64,000 bases of DNA from Erwinia piriflorinigrans CFBP 5888 (GCF_001050515.1 NZ_CAHS01000022.1:62001-126000); one strand, 5' to 3'; shown: positions 50,236 to 60,044, counted from the stretch's first letter. Made by a program: numbers and translations. The notes: generated by a model from the sequence alone, not told the origin.

Positions 50236-51576
50236 TTATGACAACAGCTCAAAGGCCACCATACCGATAATCGCCCCCACGGTGCCGAGGATAGTTTCCA
50301 TCAGCGTCCAGGTTTTCAGCGTCTGCCCTTCGGTAGCCCCGGTAAAGCGGCCAAACAGCCAGAAACCGGCATCGTTAACGTGGCTAAAAATAATTGAGCC
50401 ACCGGCAATACAGATCGACAGGGCGGCCATCTGTGCGCCGGAATAGTGCAGCGGCTCAATCACCGGCATAATCAGGCCGACGGCGGTCAGACAGGCAACG
50501 GTGGCAGAACCCTGGATGATACGTACCGCTCCCGCCAGCACAAAACATGCCAGCGCTACCGGTAAACCGGCCCCGGTCAGCGCATTGCCCAGTGCCGGGC
50601 CAACGCCGGAATCCACCAGCACCTGCTTGAAGACACCACCCGCACCGATAACCAGCAGGATAATACCCGCAGGCTGTAGCGCCGCGCCGCAAATCTGCAT
50701 CACGCGCTCTTTGTCCATGCCCTGACGATACGCCAGGCCATAAATGGCCACCAGACAGGCCAGCAGAATGGCGGTGAACGGATGTCCAATAACCCCCAGC
50801 CACTCGTACAGGCTGGTGCCCGGCGTGGTGAAACGTGCGCCGATGGTCTTTAATCCCACCAGAATCAGCGGGAACAGGATCAGCGACAGGCTGAAGCCAA
50901 ATGACGGCAGTTTGCTTTCATCAAACTCCGGGTGATCACCTTCAGCAGGCAGACCAAACTTGACGTGCTGACTGATAAAACGGCCAAACAGCGGCCCGGC
51001 AATCAGCATCCCCGGAATGGCGGCGCACAGCCCCAGCAGGATCATCCAGCCAAAATCGGCGTGCATCTGCGATGCCAGCAGCATTGGAGCCGGACCAGGC
51101 AGCAGGAAGGCCGCAGAGGCAGCCACCCCGGCAAACAGCGGGATAACCAGCTTCACCAGGTTATCCCCCGTGCGGCGCGCCACGGCGAAAGCGATACTGA
51201 TTAACAAGACCACCGCCACTTCAAAAAATAGCGGCAATGCGCAAATCAGTCCGGCAATCCCCATCGCGTAATGGGCACGACTTTCACCAAAGGTTTTCAG
51301 CATGCGGATAGCGATTTGATCAACCGCGCCGGTTTCATGCAGGATTTTGCCGAACATCGCCCCAAGCGCAACGACGATCGCCAGAAAGCCGAGAGTGCCG
51401 CCCATGCCTTTTTGCATGGTCTCGGCGATTTTATCCAGCGGCATGCCGGAAAACAGCCCGGCACCGATGGAGACCAGCATCAGCGCCACGAAAGCGTGCA
51501 TACGCGCTTTCATCACCAAAAACAGCAGCAGCAGCACCGAACCCGCTGCGGTTAAGACCAGCGTTGCAGTACTCAT
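50236..51576 (-). CDS. gntU: Low-affinity gluconate transporter GntU
   Basis: A 446-residue GntP-family permease, the same length as E. coli GntU and very similar in sequence (LVLTAAGSVLLLLFLVMKAR at the N-terminus). About 12-14 membrane segments; the conserved GPAPMLLASQM and QGSATVACLTA loops are present. It takes up gluconate by proton symport. Its start overlaps the gntK stop in an ATGA, so both are translated together. Confidence 0.96.
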   Translation of the reverse strand: MSTATLVLTAAGSVLLLLFLVMKARMHAFVALMLVSIGAGLFSGMPLDKIAETMQKGMGGTLGFLAIVVALGAMFGKILHETGAVDQIAIRMLKTFGESRAHYAMGIAGLICALPLFFEVAVVLLISIAFAVARRTGDNLVKLVIPLFAGVAASAAFLLPGPAPMLLASQMHADFGWMILLGLCAAIPGMLIAGPLFGRFISQHVKFGLPAEGDHPEFDESKLPSFGFSLSLILFPLILVGLKTIGARFTTPGTSLYEWLGVIGHPFTAILLACLVAIYGLAYRQGMDKERVMQICGAALQPAGIILLVIGAGGVFKQVLVDSGVGPALGNALTGAGLPVALACFVLAGAVRIIQGSATVACLTAVGLIMPVIEPLHYSGAQMAALSICIAGGSIIFSHVNDAGFWLFGRFTGATEGQTLKTWTLMETILGTVGAIIGMVAFELLS

Positions 51577-52121
51577 GGTGCCCTGCTTATTTGTGTGATG
51601 GCTGTATCAATGGTTTTCAGGGTGGTGGCAACAACCTCATCCAGCGACTGATGAATATCGACCACCCGCACGTCGCTCTCATCGTCACCCGGCTGCTCCA
51701 GCGTAGCAAACTGTGTGACCAGCATCTGGGGTTTAAAGAAGTGCCCTCTGCGCGCGCGGAGGCGCGATTCGATGGTATCGAAATCCCCTTTCAGATAAAC
51801 GAATGAAAGGTTCGGATTCCCCTTACGCAGAATATCGCGATAACTCTTTTTCAGCGCCGAGCAGACAATCAATGAAACGGCATTCGTGCGCTGCATGGCA
51901 AACGCGGCATCGTTGATCGCCTGCAACCACGGACGACGGTCGTCATCATTGAGCGGATGACCGGCGGACATTTTTTCAATGTTGACGCGTGGATGCAGGA
52001 AGTCACCGTCGAGGAAGGCCGCCTTCAGCTGATAAGCCACCGCATTGGCAACGGCGGACTTGCCGCTACCGGATACGCCCATCAGCACAAACACATGATT
52101 GGACGGAGAAGATGTATTCAT
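51573..52121 (-). CDS. gntK: Gluconokinase GntK
   Basis: A 182-residue kinase (E. coli: 175) read from MNTSSPSNHVFVLMGVSG, with GGAGC upstream; 44 more open codons upstream do not resemble the family and include the operator. The Walker A motif GVSGSGKS is near residues 15-22, and DGDFLHPRVNIEKM and LIVCSALKKSYRD are family signatures. It makes 6-phosphogluconate. A GntR operator lies about 40 bases upstream. Confidence 0.96.
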   Translation of the reverse strand: MNTSSPSNHVFVLMGVSGSGKSAVANAVAYQLKAAFLDGDFLHPRVNIEKMSAGHPLNDDDRRPWLQAINDAAFAMQRTNAVSLIVCSALKKSYRDILRKGNPNLSFVYLKGDFDTIESRLRARRGHFFKPQMLVTQFATLEQPGDDESDVRVVDIHQSLDEVVATTLKTIDTAITQISRAP

Positions 52122-52161
52122 TATTGTTGCTCCGGCAGAGATGAGCAGCCCATTCAGCTGC

Positions 52162-52179
52162 ATTGTTATCGGTAACATT
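52162..52179 (-). promoter_or_regulatory. GntR operator upstream of gntKU
   Basis: ATTGTTATCGGTAACATT contains the dyad TGTTA-N4-TAACA and matches the known GntR site (ATGTTACCGATAACAT type) read on the minus strand. It is 41-58 bases upstream of the gntK start, where a bound GntR would block initiation. Gluconate relieves this in E. coli. Confidence 0.8.
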
Positions 52180-52365
52180 GTTAGTGCGTGAATGGGTGAT
52201 GGCAACATTCTTATCGGAAAAAACTGGTAAATGTGAAGGGCGTCAAAAAACAAGCAGAATCAGACAGGAAGTGGCACAAAGGGGTAATACGACCGCACAG
52301 CGTGGTTATTTCACCACGCTCCAGTGCCAACCGCTGCCAGCACAGCTATCACGATCGGGACGAGG

Positions 52366-53361
52366 TCAGATACTTTCGCCAGGACAAAGGGTAAATCCGA
52401 CATCCACAGGTTGCGGTATCACGCGTTCCCCACGGATGCGCGCAAGCAGCAGCTCCGCCGCCTGATGACCGATACGTTCACGCGGCGTTTGCACCGTGGC
52501 CAGTCGGGGGGTCACCACCCGCGCGATATCATGGCCGTGAAATCCGGCGATAGCCATCTGCTGCGGCACGCGCAGCCCCTGACGCTGGCACTCGAACATC
52601 GCGCCCACCGCCAGATCGTCATTGGTACAGAACAGGCTGTCGGTTTGCGGATAGCGCTTCTGCGCCTCGCATAGCAGCATGGCCCCGGCGGAAAACGAGG
52701 ATGCCTCTTCCATCATCACGCTCTTTGGCTCCAGCCCGGCTTCCAGCATAGCGAGACGATAACCCTGCTCTTTCTGCAAGGTGCGCTCGTCGAGGCGAGC
52801 ACCAAGGTACACCGTGTGCCGATGGCCTTTTTGCAGGATAGCCTGGGTCATCTGCCGCGCCGCCTCCACGTTATCAATCCCTACCGCCATATCAAGAAAG
52901 GGCGAGGTACAATCCATTGTCTCCACCACCGGAATCCCGGCGGTTTCAATCATACGCAGGCTGGCAGCGGTGTGGGTGCGTTCGGTGAGGATCAGCCCGT
53001 CAATATTCCACGCCAGCAGAGAACGCAGCTGTAGCTCTTCTTTCTCGGCACTGTAGCCAAAGTGGCCCAACATCGTCTGATAACCCGCCCGATCGGTCAC
53101 GGTTTCAATACCGTGCAGCACGTCGGCAAAGACCTGGTTGGTCAGAGAAGGCAACAGCACGCCAATCGCCCGACTGGTGGCATTGGAAAGCATATCCGGG
53201 GCGCGATTGGGAATATAACCGAGTTCATCCAGCGCGGCGGCGATCCTGCTCTGCAACGCGGCAGAGACCTGATCAGGATGACGCAGATAACGGCTAACGG
53301 TCATTTTTGTGATGCCGACGCGATCGGCAACATCCTGTAATCCTGGTCTTTTTTTCTTCAT
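52366..53361 (-). CDS. gntR: Gluconate utilisation repressor GntR (LacI family)
   Basis: A 331-residue LacI-family regulator, the same length as E. coli GntR. The helix-turn-helix is LQDVADRVGITKMTVSRYLR (residues 8-27), followed by the hinge LGYIPNRAPDMLSNATSRAIGVLLPSLTN and a periplasmic-binding-protein-like effector domain. It controls gntKU through the operator at 52162-52179. It is monocistronic upstream of gntK, as in E. coli. Confidence 0.97.
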   Translation of the reverse strand: MKKKRPGLQDVADRVGITKMTVSRYLRHPDQVSAALQSRIAAALDELGYIPNRAPDMLSNATSRAIGVLLPSLTNQVFADVLHGIETVTDRAGYQTMLGHFGYSAEKEELQLRSLLAWNIDGLILTERTHTAASLRMIETAGIPVVETMDCTSPFLDMAVGIDNVEAARQMTQAILQKGHRHTVYLGARLDERTLQKEQGYRLAMLEAGLEPKSVMMEEASSFSAGAMLLCEAQKRYPQTDSLFCTNDDLAVGAMFECQRQGLRVPQQMAIAGFHGHDIARVVTPRLATVQTPRERIGHQAAELLLARIRGERVIPQPVDVGFTLCPGESI

Positions 53362-53504
53362 TTTCTTCAGCTGGCGGGAACGTGTTGTGCGGAGTGTAAC
53401 AAAAAGCGGGCAATTGACGTTAACCTGAAGCTAACCGATGAATCAACCTCACAAATTTAGCTTTTAGCACGGGGGAAAAGCGCTACCACGCTGGATAAAT
53501 CGCT

Positions 53505-53530
53505 AAAAAAGGGTGCGGCTGAGCGCACCC
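53505..53530 (-). terminator. Terminator of yhhW
   Basis: On the minus strand GGGTGCG pairs with CGCACCC (plus 53524-53530 and 53511-53517) around a six-base loop, followed by six T. It lies about 20 bases after the yhhW stop. Confidence 0.85.
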
Positions 53531-53549
53531 TCGAAGGGAAAAACACCAT

Positions 53550-54245
53550 TTACACCGCTGGCAGATCAAACACCAGGATTTCAGCAGCGCCATCGGCGGT
53601 GAGCGCAAGGGATGGCTCATCCCAAATGGCCAGGGCATCGCTGGTGGTTGCCTGCTGACCGTTAATAGTCACTTCACCTTTCACCACCTGGATCCAGATG
53701 CGGCGACCGTCAGCAACATCAATACTGCCCTGCTCGCCCGCCTGCAACGCCCAGCGCGACAGCGTCATATCCTGGTTCACTTTCAGCGATCCCTCACGCG
53801 CATCCGGCGAAAGCACAAGCTGACGGCCCTGAGCATCATCAAAACGGCGCTGCTCATAACGCGGCTCAATCCCGCTACGCTCTGGGATAATCCAAATCTG
53901 ATACAGATGCAGCGGCACGGTTTCGCTGGCGTTGTACTCCGAGTGACGCACGCCGGTACCGGCGCTCATAATCTGAAACTCACCCGCCGGGATCTGCTCT
54001 TTGTTGCCCATACTGTCCTGATGCTCAACGGTGCCGGACAGCACATAGGTGAGAATTTCCATATCCTTATGGGGATGTGTACCAAACCCCTTTCCGGCAT
54101 CGATCACATCTTCGTTAATCACCCGCAGCGCCGAAAAGCCCATAAAATTGGCATCGTAGTAATCCGCGAAAGAGAAGGTGTGATAGCTGTCCAGCCAGCC
54201 ATGATTAGCATGTCCGCGATCTTGTGCTTTACGTAGATAAATCAT
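53550..54245 (-). CDS. yhhW: Pirin-family quercetin 2,3-dioxygenase YhhW
   Basis: A 231-residue bicupin protein, equal in length to E. coli YhhW. The N-terminal cupin motif with metal ligands lies in GFGTHPHKDMEILTYVLSG and HQDSMGN...E, and ends in the pirin segment IMSAGTGVRHSEYNAS. E. coli YhhW has quercetinase activity in vitro; its natural substrate is unknown. In E. coli yhhX lies next; here that gene is absent and the RyhB gene follows. Confidence 0.95.
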   Translation of the reverse strand: MIYLRKAQDRGHANHGWLDSYHTFSFADYYDANFMGFSALRVINEDVIDAGKGFGTHPHKDMEILTYVLSGTVEHQDSMGNKEQIPAGEFQIMSAGTGVRHSEYNASETVPLHLYQIWIIPERSGIEPRYEQRRFDDAQGRQLVLSPDAREGSLKVNQDMTLSRWALQAGEQGSIDVADGRRIWIQVVKGEVTINGQQATTSDALAIWDEPSLALTADGAAEILVFDLPAV

Positions 54246-54394
54246 ATTCCGTTCTCCTCTAGGTTTTCACCCAGTCTGAACCCGGAGCAAGCCGGATGAT
54301 AGCGGAGAAAACTGTCTTCTCTGTTCAAATTATTCGACGTAACTGGCGGCAGGTTATGAGTGGAATGAGCACAACGGGGGAGTAAATAACGGGC

Positions 54395-54491
54395 AAAAAA
54401 AAGCCAGCACCCGTGCTGGCTAAAAATATTGGAAGCAATGTGAGCAATGTCGTGCTTTTTCAGCGGGTACCGTGTGTCCCTCTGAAAACGC
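54395..54491 (-). ncRNA. ryhB: Fur-regulated iron-sparing small RNA RyhB
   Basis: The minus strand carries the conserved RyhB seed core: AGCACGACATTGCTCACATT, then GCTTCCA, which is nearly identical to E. coli RyhB. It is followed by the AGCCAGCAC/GTGCTGGCT terminator stem (54402-54421) and eight T. A 5' stem (TTTTCAG with CTGAAAA) matches the expected first hairpin, although its loop sequence differs from that of E. coli. The gene lies upstream of yhhY as in E. coli and has a Fur box at its promoter. RyhB, with Hfq, silences mRNAs for non-essential iron proteins (sdh, sodB, iron-sulfur genes) when iron is short. The 5' end is estimated to a few bases. Confidence 0.93.
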
Positions 54492-54493
54492 AT

Positions 54494-54527
54494 AGCAATA
54501 ATAATCATTATCATTCGTATTTGTAAA
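54494..54527 (-). promoter_or_regulatory. Fur box and promoter of ryhB
   Basis: Bases 54494-54512 match the 19-base Fur box (GATAATGATAATCATTATC) at about 15 positions. On the minus strand TTTACA (54522-54527) and TATTAT (54498-54503), 18 bases apart, form a promoter that the Fur site overlaps. Iron-bound Fur would therefore repress ryhB. A role for the same site in yhhY expression is possible. Confidence 0.85.
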
Positions 54528-54611
54528 GTCATTTTATGATTAATTTTTTCTTGCTTTGATGCGGAAAAACCCTGATTTTAAAGAGGATTTCAATAAGCGA
54601 CGAGTGGCGAG

Positions 54612-55106
54612 ATGAGTGAGATCGTGATTCGACATGTGGTTACCGAAGATGCCGGGGCGCTGCTTGAGCTATATAGCCAGCCAGGCACCCTTGCCGATAC
54701 GCTACAGCTCCCTCACCCCTCGCTTCAAAAATGGCAGGAGCGCATTAGCAAGATACCAGAGGGGACACATATGCTGGTCGCCTGCATTGAAGATCGCATT
54801 GTTGGCCAAGTCACGTTATATATTAATGGGCCAGCGCGCCGCCGCCATACTGCCAGTTTCGGTCTTGGCGTCGATAGTCATCATCGCGGTAAAGGCGTGG
54901 CAAAAGCCATGATGTGCGCCATTCTTGATCTGTGTGATAACTGGCTGGGGGTTGATCGCGTTGAACTGACGGTATTTGCCGATAATCAGGCGGCTATCGG
55001 GCTGTATGAGCGGTTTGGTTTTGAAACCGAAGGCCGCGCCCGGCGTTTTGCGCTGCGTAACGGCCAGCAGGTTGATGCGCTGTTTATGGCGCGGCTCCGC
55101 CCATGA
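54612..55106 (+). CDS. yhhY: GNAT N-acetyltransferase YhhY (AaaT)
   Basis: A 164-residue GCN5-related acetyltransferase (E. coli YhhY: 162). The acetyl-CoA-binding motif A is FGLGVDSHHRGKGVAKAMM (about residues 82-100) and the C-terminal DNQAAIGLYERFGFETEGRA is the usual motif B. The E. coli protein N-acetylates L-phenylalanine and L-methionine. It diverges from ryhB. Confidence 0.93.
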   Translation: MSEIVIRHVVTEDAGALLELYSQPGTLADTLQLPHPSLQKWQERISKIPEGTHMLVACIEDRIVGQVTLYINGPARRRHTASFGLGVDSHHRGKGVAKAMMCAILDLCDNWLGVDRVELTVFADNQAAIGLYERFGFETEGRARRFALRNGQQVDALFMARLRP

Positions 55107-55150
55107 TGGTCATGCGGGGAGGTGCTTATTCTCCCCGCCACGGCTAAGAT

Positions 55151-56911
55151 TTAATATCCTGCGGTTAAATCATCAATGGTACGCGGATCGGACGCACCAT
55201 AGCGCATGCCGTCCGGTGCCAGCATGATGCTCTGGCTGCTGCCCATCGTCGACATCACCTTCACATTCTGCCCCTTTGCAGTCAGCAGTTTCAGCGTATC
55301 CGGGCTGAAGCCCTTTTCTACCCGCAGCTGATCCGGCAGCCATTGGTGGTGGAAACGCGGTGCATTGGTGGCTTCGGCAACGTTCATCCCAAAATCGATG
55401 CTGTTCACCACCATTTGCAACACGGTGGTGATAATACGGCTACCGCCCGGGCTGCCGGTGACCAGCCAGGTCTTACCGTCTTTGACCACAATGGTCGGCG
55501 ACATGGAAGAGAGCGGGCGTTTATAGGGCTGCACCGCATTGGCTTCACCACCCACCAGGCCATAGACGTTCGGCGTTCCCGGCTTGGCAGAGAAATCATC
55601 CATTTCGTTGTTCAGCAGAATACCGCTGTTACCGGCGACAATACCGCTACCGAAATTGGTGTTCAGCGTATAGGTCACCGCCACCGCATTGCCGTCTTTA
55701 TCCACCACCGAGAAATGTGTGGTCTGATCGCTTTCATACGGGGCCAGTTTGCCCGGCTTGATCTCAGCGGAAGGGCGCGCTTTAGCCACGTCGATCTGCT
55801 GTGCCAGCGATTTCGCATAGGCTTTGCTGGTCAGCGCCTGCATGGGTACCTTGACGAAATCCGGGTCACCGAGGTATTGCGAGCGATCGGCGTAGGCGTA
55901 TTTTTCCGCCTCGGCCATCACCTGCATCGCATCGGCACTGCCGAAGCCCATTTTGGCCAGGTCAAAGTTTTCCAGAATATTAAGGATCTGCACAATATGC
56001 ACACCGCCAGAGGACGGCGGCGGCATGGAGAACACCTGATAACCGCGATAGGTTCCGCCAACCGGCTTACGCTCTATGGCGCGATAGTTCGCCAGATCGG
56101 TTTTAGCGATCAGCCCGCCGTGCTGTTCCATTTCACCGGCGATCTCGTCGGCAATTTTTCCCTTGTAGAAAGCGTCCGGCCCCTGGCGGGAAATCAGTTC
56201 CAGGCTGTGGGCCAGATTGCGCTGCACCAGCTTTTCACCCTGACGATATGGTGTGCCGTCGGCCTTAAAGAAAATGGCCTTGCTGTTGGCATGGCCTAAC
56301 AGCACCTCTTTACCATAAACATTGAGATCGTCGGCCAGTGAATCATTGACCACAATGCCGTTACGCGCCAGATCCAGCGCGGGCTTGATCAGCTGGCTGA
56401 GCGGCAGAGTACCGTACTCTTTATTTGCCAGGGCAAACCCCGCCACGGTACCGGGCACGCCGGAGGCCAGTGGTGAGGTGAGTGATTTTTTGCTGTCTGC
56501 GTTACCCGCCGCATCAAGGAACATATTACGGCTGGCGCGTACCGGGGCCATCTCACGGAAATCGATTGAGGTGGTATGGCCGGACGCGGTGCGCAGCAGC
56601 ATGAACCCGCCACCGCCAAGATTACCCGCCTGCGGATGCGTCACGGCCAGCGCATAGCCAACGGCCACGGCGGCATCAACGGCATTCCCCCCCTGCTGAA
56701 GAATTTTCACGCCAACGGCGGTGGCGGTGGCATCCACGGAGGCCACCATGCCGTGCTGCGCCCTGACCGGATGGAAGGTGTCCGTGCCGACGCCATAGGA
56801 AACCGGCGCGGCAGCAGGTGCTGCCGCAGTCGTGGCCAGCGCTCCCTGGCTTACCAACAGAGTGATTAACAGCCCCCCTGAAAGGCGCTTTAATGAACTT
56901 TGTATCATCAT
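55151..56911 (-). CDS. ggt: Periplasmic gamma-glutamyltranspeptidase
   Basis: A 586-residue Ntn-hydrolase precursor (E. coli: 580). It has a signal peptide (residues about 1-27), a large subunit (HPQAGNLGGGGFML, oligosaccharide region DFREMAPVRA), and self-cleaves before the catalytic Thr in DQTTHFSVVD near residue 395 to release the small subunit with GSPGGSRIITTVLQ. It removes gamma-glutamyl groups from glutathione in the periplasm. The C-terminal DPRTIDDLTAGY is typical. It is convergent with yhhY and divergent from the yhhA-like gene. Confidence 0.97.
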   Translation of the reverse strand: MMIQSSLKRLSGGLLITLLVSQGALATTAAAPAAAPVSYGVGTDTFHPVRAQHGMVASVDATATAVGVKILQQGGNAVDAAVAVGYALAVTHPQAGNLGGGGFMLLRTASGHTTSIDFREMAPVRASRNMFLDAAGNADSKKSLTSPLASGVPGTVAGFALANKEYGTLPLSQLIKPALDLARNGIVVNDSLADDLNVYGKEVLLGHANSKAIFFKADGTPYRQGEKLVQRNLAHSLELISRQGPDAFYKGKIADEIAGEMEQHGGLIAKTDLANYRAIERKPVGGTYRGYQVFSMPPPSSGGVHIVQILNILENFDLAKMGFGSADAMQVMAEAEKYAYADRSQYLGDPDFVKVPMQALTSKAYAKSLAQQIDVAKARPSAEIKPGKLAPYESDQTTHFSVVDKDGNAVAVTYTLNTNFGSGIVAGNSGILLNNEMDDFSAKPGTPNVYGLVGGEANAVQPYKRPLSSMSPTIVVKDGKTWLVTGSPGGSRIITTVLQMVVNSIDFGMNVAEATNAPRFHHQWLPDQLRVEKGFSPDTLKLLTAKGQNVKVMSTMGSSQSIMLAPDGMRYGASDPRTIDDLTAGY

Positions 56912-57064
56912 TTTTTATCCTTTATATTTATTTACACTGTGTTTGCCATTGATAAATAAGCATAAAAAAGGATAAAAAGCGAACAATAACGCGAATTGGG
57001 AGCGCTCCTGGAGCCAGGGAGTAACAGGTGCATTAAACTGAATGAGTAACACGGAGGAGTGAAA

Positions 57065-57352
57065 ATGAAAATGCAATGGCTCGTCGTTTTTGCCGCCATG
57101 CTGCCACTGAGCGGGATGGCCAACATGTTGAATAATGGGAATAATTCGCAGCAGCCGGGGTACAATCCCAGCACTCAGCGGCTACAGCAACAGATGCAGA
57201 ACCAGCAATCGCGGGAGAAGCTGAAGCTGCAACAGGACCAGCAGCGCCAGCAGCAGGATCTGCAACGTAAAATTCAGGAACAGCGTGACAGCGCCACACG
57301 GCGTACGCTGAACTCGCAGCCTAATCAGCAACTGAACACGCCAGCAAATTAA
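57065..57352 (+). CDS. yhhA: DUF2756 (YhhA-like) periplasmic protein
   Basis: A small secreted protein of 95 residues starting at MKMQWLVVFAAMLPLSGMA, where the hydrophobic stretch is a signal peptide. GGAGG lies 7 bases before this ATG; an upstream GTG at 57059 overlaps that site. The mature part is Gln/Asn-rich (LNNGNNSQQPGYNPSTQRLQ, then many Gln and Arg in a helical repeat). It resembles E. coli YhhA in sequence pattern and position between ggt and ugpQ, but is much shorter (146 residues there). Function is unknown. Confidence 0.82.
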   Translation: MKMQWLVVFAAMLPLSGMANMLNNGNNSQQPGYNPSTQRLQQQMQNQQSREKLKLQQDQQRQQQDLQRKIQEQRDSATRRTLNSQPNQQLNTPAN

Positions 57353-57357
57353 GCAGC

Positions 57358-57382
57358 GGCGGATCGGTAGTTGCGATCCGCC
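57358..57382. terminator. Hairpin between yhhA-like gene and ugpQ
   Basis: GGCGGATCG (57358-57366) and CGATCCGCC (57374-57382) form a perfect nine-base stem with a seven-base loop between two converging genes. Neither side has a strong T-tract, so it may terminate weakly in both directions. Confidence 0.65.
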
Positions 57383-57385
57383 CCC

Positions 57386-58126
57386 TTAGTGGAAGTCCGG
57401 CCCAATCACATCAATACGATCGGTGCAGATCGCATCAACGCCCCAATGCAGCAGCTCACGCGCACGCTCGGGCCTGTTCACCGTGTACACCAGAATGCGT
57501 AAGCCTGCCCGTTTTAACTGGGAGACGCGTTCTGCATTCAGCAACTGATGATTAAGATGGATCGAGGTACAGTCCAGCGCCGTGGTCATCTCCTGCCACT
57601 GCGCTTCCCATTGATCCAACAGCAGTCCGCGCGGCAGTTCGGGTGCCGCCTGGCGTGCGGCTTCCAGCGCCTGATAAGAGAATGATGACAGCAGCGGAGC
57701 CACCTGTCCCTGCCACATCACCCGCGCGGCCAGCGCCACCGCGCGCCCGGTTTCGCTCTCCAGGCCGCTGGTCGGTTTAATTTCGATATTGGCCATCAGC
57801 CGGTGCTGACGGCAGCGGGCTGCTACCTCGGCCAGCAGCGGCAAACGCTCTTCGCTGAACGCCTCGCCAAACCAGCTCCCGGCATCCAGCTGTATCAGCT
57901 TGTTCCACGGCAGCTGCCCCGCTACGCCCCAGCCATTGCTGGTACGATCCAGGGTATCATCGTGCAGCAGGAAGATTTCGCCATCCTGCGACAGCTTGGC
58001 ATCAAACTCGATCATCCTGTGGCCCAGCTGCGCACCAACGTCGATGGCGGCCAGGGTATTTTCCGGTGCCAGTTTGCCGCCGCCGCGATGGGCGACAATC
58101 GGTGGGTAGGGCCAGCTCACAGTCAT
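57386..58126 (-). CDS. ugpQ: Glycerophosphodiester phosphodiesterase UgpQ
   Basis: A 246-residue cytoplasmic GDPD-family enzyme (E. coli: 247). Catalytic residues are in [18 protein letters not shown] (residues 10-27) and [24 protein letters not shown], with the metal-ligand Glu in NIEIKP. It cleaves glycerophosphodiesters imported by UgpBAEC to glycerol 3-phosphate and an alcohol. It starts at the ugpC stop with a one-base overlap. Confidence 0.97.
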   Translation of the reverse strand: MTVSWPYPPIVAHRGGGKLAPENTLAAIDVGAQLGHRMIEFDAKLSQDGEIFLLHDDTLDRTSNGWGVAGQLPWNKLIQLDAGSWFGEAFSEERLPLLAEVAARCRQHRLMANIEIKPTSGLESETGRAVALAARVMWQGQVAPLLSSFSYQALEAARQAAPELPRGLLLDQWEAQWQEMTTALDCTSIHLNHQLLNAERVSQLKRAGLRILVYTVNRPERARELLHWGVDAICTDRIDVIGPDFH

Positions 58127-59196
58127 TATTCCATCCGTTGTTGGTTTTCATCAAAAAAGTGCAGCGATCGCGGCGGCAGATGCAGCCACAGGGTGCTGCC
58201 CATCGGCGGGCGCAGCGAGTGCGGCAGGCGTACCACCAGCTTACTGCCACCCAGTCTGCCGTGGACGAGATTATCCGCCCCCAGCATTTCCAGCGTCTCT
58301 ACCACCAGCGGAATACCGCCGTCCTGCTTTGAGGATAGTTCAATATGCTCCGGGCGGATCCCTAACGTCAACCGGCGGTCGGCCCAGCGCGCCTGCGCAT
58401 CATCCAGCGGCAGGGCGATGCTGTCGCTAAGGGTAAAACATGAACCGTCACGGTTAACCTGACCTTCCAGCAAATTCATTGCTGGCGCACCGATAAAGCT
58501 GGCGACAAAGCGCGTCGCCGGACGTTCATAGATTTCGATCGGGGTGCCAAGCTGCTCCAGCACGCCCTTATTCATCACCATCACCCGCTGCGCCAGCGTC
58601 ATCGCCTCGACCTGATCGTGCGTGACATACAGGCTGGTGGTGTTCAGACGGCGGTGCAGCTGCTGCAATTCAAGGCGCATCTGTACACGCAGGCGCGCAT
58701 CGAGATTGGACAACGGTTCATCAAACAGGAATACCGCCGGTTCACGCACGATGGCACGCCCCATCGCCACACGCTGCCGCTGCCCGCCGGAGAGTTCGCG
58801 TGGACGGCGCTGCAACAGCGCTTCCAGCTCCAGACTACGGGCCGCTTCCAGCACGCGTTTGCGGATCTGCTCTTTGCCCATACCGCGGATTTTCAGGCCC
58901 CAGGCCATGTTTTCTTCCACGCTCATATGCGGGTAAAGCGCATAGTTCTGAAACACCATCGCGATACCGCGATCTTTCGGTTCTTCTTCCGTCACGCGCC
59001 GCGTGTCGATCCAGATATCGCCACTGGTGACGCGCTCAAGCCCGGCAACCATGCGCAGCAGGGTTGATTTTCCGCAGCCGGACGGGCCGACTATCACCAT
59101 AAACTCCCCGTCATGGATGGTCACATCCAGCGGCTGAATGACCTGGGTTTTACCGTCCCAGGATTTGGTTACTGCCTGAAGTCTTAGACCCGCCAT
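58126..59196 (-). CDS. ugpC: sn-Glycerol-3-phosphate ABC transporter ATPase UgpC
   Basis: A 356-residue MalK/UgpC-type ATPase, identical in length to E. coli UgpC. Walker A is GPSGCGKST (about residues 37-45), the signature LSGGQRQRV near 135, Walker [12 protein letters not shown], and a C-terminal TOBE/regulatory domain. It energises import of glycerol 3-phosphate and glycerophosphodiesters through UgpAE. Confidence 0.98.
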   Translation of the reverse strand: MAGLRLQAVTKSWDGKTQVIQPLDVTIHDGEFMVIVGPSGCGKSTLLRMVAGLERVTSGDIWIDTRRVTEEEPKDRGIAMVFQNYALYPHMSVEENMAWGLKIRGMGKEQIRKRVLEAARSLELEALLQRRPRELSGGQRQRVAMGRAIVREPAVFLFDEPLSNLDARLRVQMRLELQQLHRRLNTTSLYVTHDQVEAMTLAQRVMVMNKGVLEQLGTPIEIYERPATRFVASFIGAPAMNLLEGQVNRDGSCFTLSDSIALPLDDAQARWADRRLTLGIRPEHIELSSKQDGGIPLVVETLEMLGADNLVHGRLGGSKLVVRLPHSLRPPMGSTLWLHLPPRSLHFFDENQQRME

Positions 59197-59198
59197 GC

Positions 59199-60044
59199 TT
59201 ATTTCTCACTCTCAACCAGACCGCGCACAAAGGCGCGCTGCATCACAAAAACAATCACCACCGGCGGGATCAGCGTTAACAGCATCGCCGCCATTACCTC
59301 ATTCCACTGGGTGGGCGAGCCGCTGCTGGAGATCATGCTTTTGATCCCCGCTACCGCCGTACCGAGGGAGGCTTCGTTCACGATCAATAGCGGCCACAGA
59401 TACTGGTTCCAGCCGTAAATAAAGGTGATCACGAACAGCGCCGCCAGATTCGTTTTCGACAACGGCAGCACCACGTCGCGGAAGAAACGCAGCGGGCCGG
59501 CCCCGTCGATACGGGCGGCTTCCATCAGCTCATCTGGCAGCGACATAAAGAACTGACGAAACAGGAAGGTCGCCGTGGCTGAAGCCATCAGCGGCAGGGT
59601 TAATCCGCTGTAGCTGTCGAGCATGTTCAGGTCGGCAATCACCTGTACCGTCGGAAATATGCGCACTTCCACCGGCAGCATCAGAGTGATAAAAATCATC
59701 CAGAAGAACAGGTTACGCAGCGGGAAGCGGAACCACACCAGCGCGAACGCCGACAGCATCGAGACGCTGATTTTCCCCAGCGTGATGCAAAACGCCATCA
59801 CCAGGCTGTTCAGCATCAGCACGCTAAACGCCGGGCCGCTGCCGTTAACGCCGTGCTGCCAGATACGGCTGACGTTTTCCCATAAATGCGAGCCGGGGAT
59901 CAGCGTCATCGGCACCTGATAAACCGCCTGGTTGTCCAGCGTGGCGGCGACAAACGCCACGTAAAGCGGAAACAGAATGACTAAAATAGCCAGAATCAGC
60001 AGGGTATGGCTGAAGATATCCAGCCCTCGTCGGTTTTCAATCAT
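59199..60044 (-). CDS. ugpE: Glycerol-3-phosphate ABC transporter permease UgpE
   Basis: A 281-residue MalG-type inner-membrane permease (E. coli: 281), six predicted membrane segments. The EAA loop that contacts UgpC is [26 protein letters not shown]. It overlaps ugpA by four bases. A stretch near its 3' end (59241-59271) has a near-copy at 63807-63837 in the right-hand scar. Confidence 0.97.
   Translation of the reverse strand: MIENRRGLDIFSHTLLILAILVILFPLYVAFVAATLDNQAVYQVPMTLIPGSHLWENVSRIWQHGVNGSGPAFSVLMLNSLVMAFCITLGKISVSMLSAFALVWFRFPLRNLFFWMIFITLMLPVEVRIFPTVQVIADLNMLDSYSGLTLPLMASATATFLFRQFFMSLPDELMEAARIDGAGPLRFFRDVVLPLSKTNLAALFVITFIYGWNQYLWPLLIVNEASLGTAVAGIKSMISSSGSPTQWNEVMAAMLLTLIPPVVIVFVMQRAFVRGLVESEK

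Larger units (their letters stand above)
54246..54611. other. Intergenic region yhhW-yhhY, holding ryhB
   Basis: This 366-base gap contains the small RNA RyhB (minus strand), its promoter and a Fur box, plus the start regions of yhhW and yhhY. E. coli yhhX, normally between yhhW and ryhB, has no trace here. Confidence 0.8.

Noticed and set aside
54242-54532. 96-residue open frame on the minus strand
   Set aside because: It crosses the RyhB gene, its terminator and the Fur box; the RNA gene explains the sequence.
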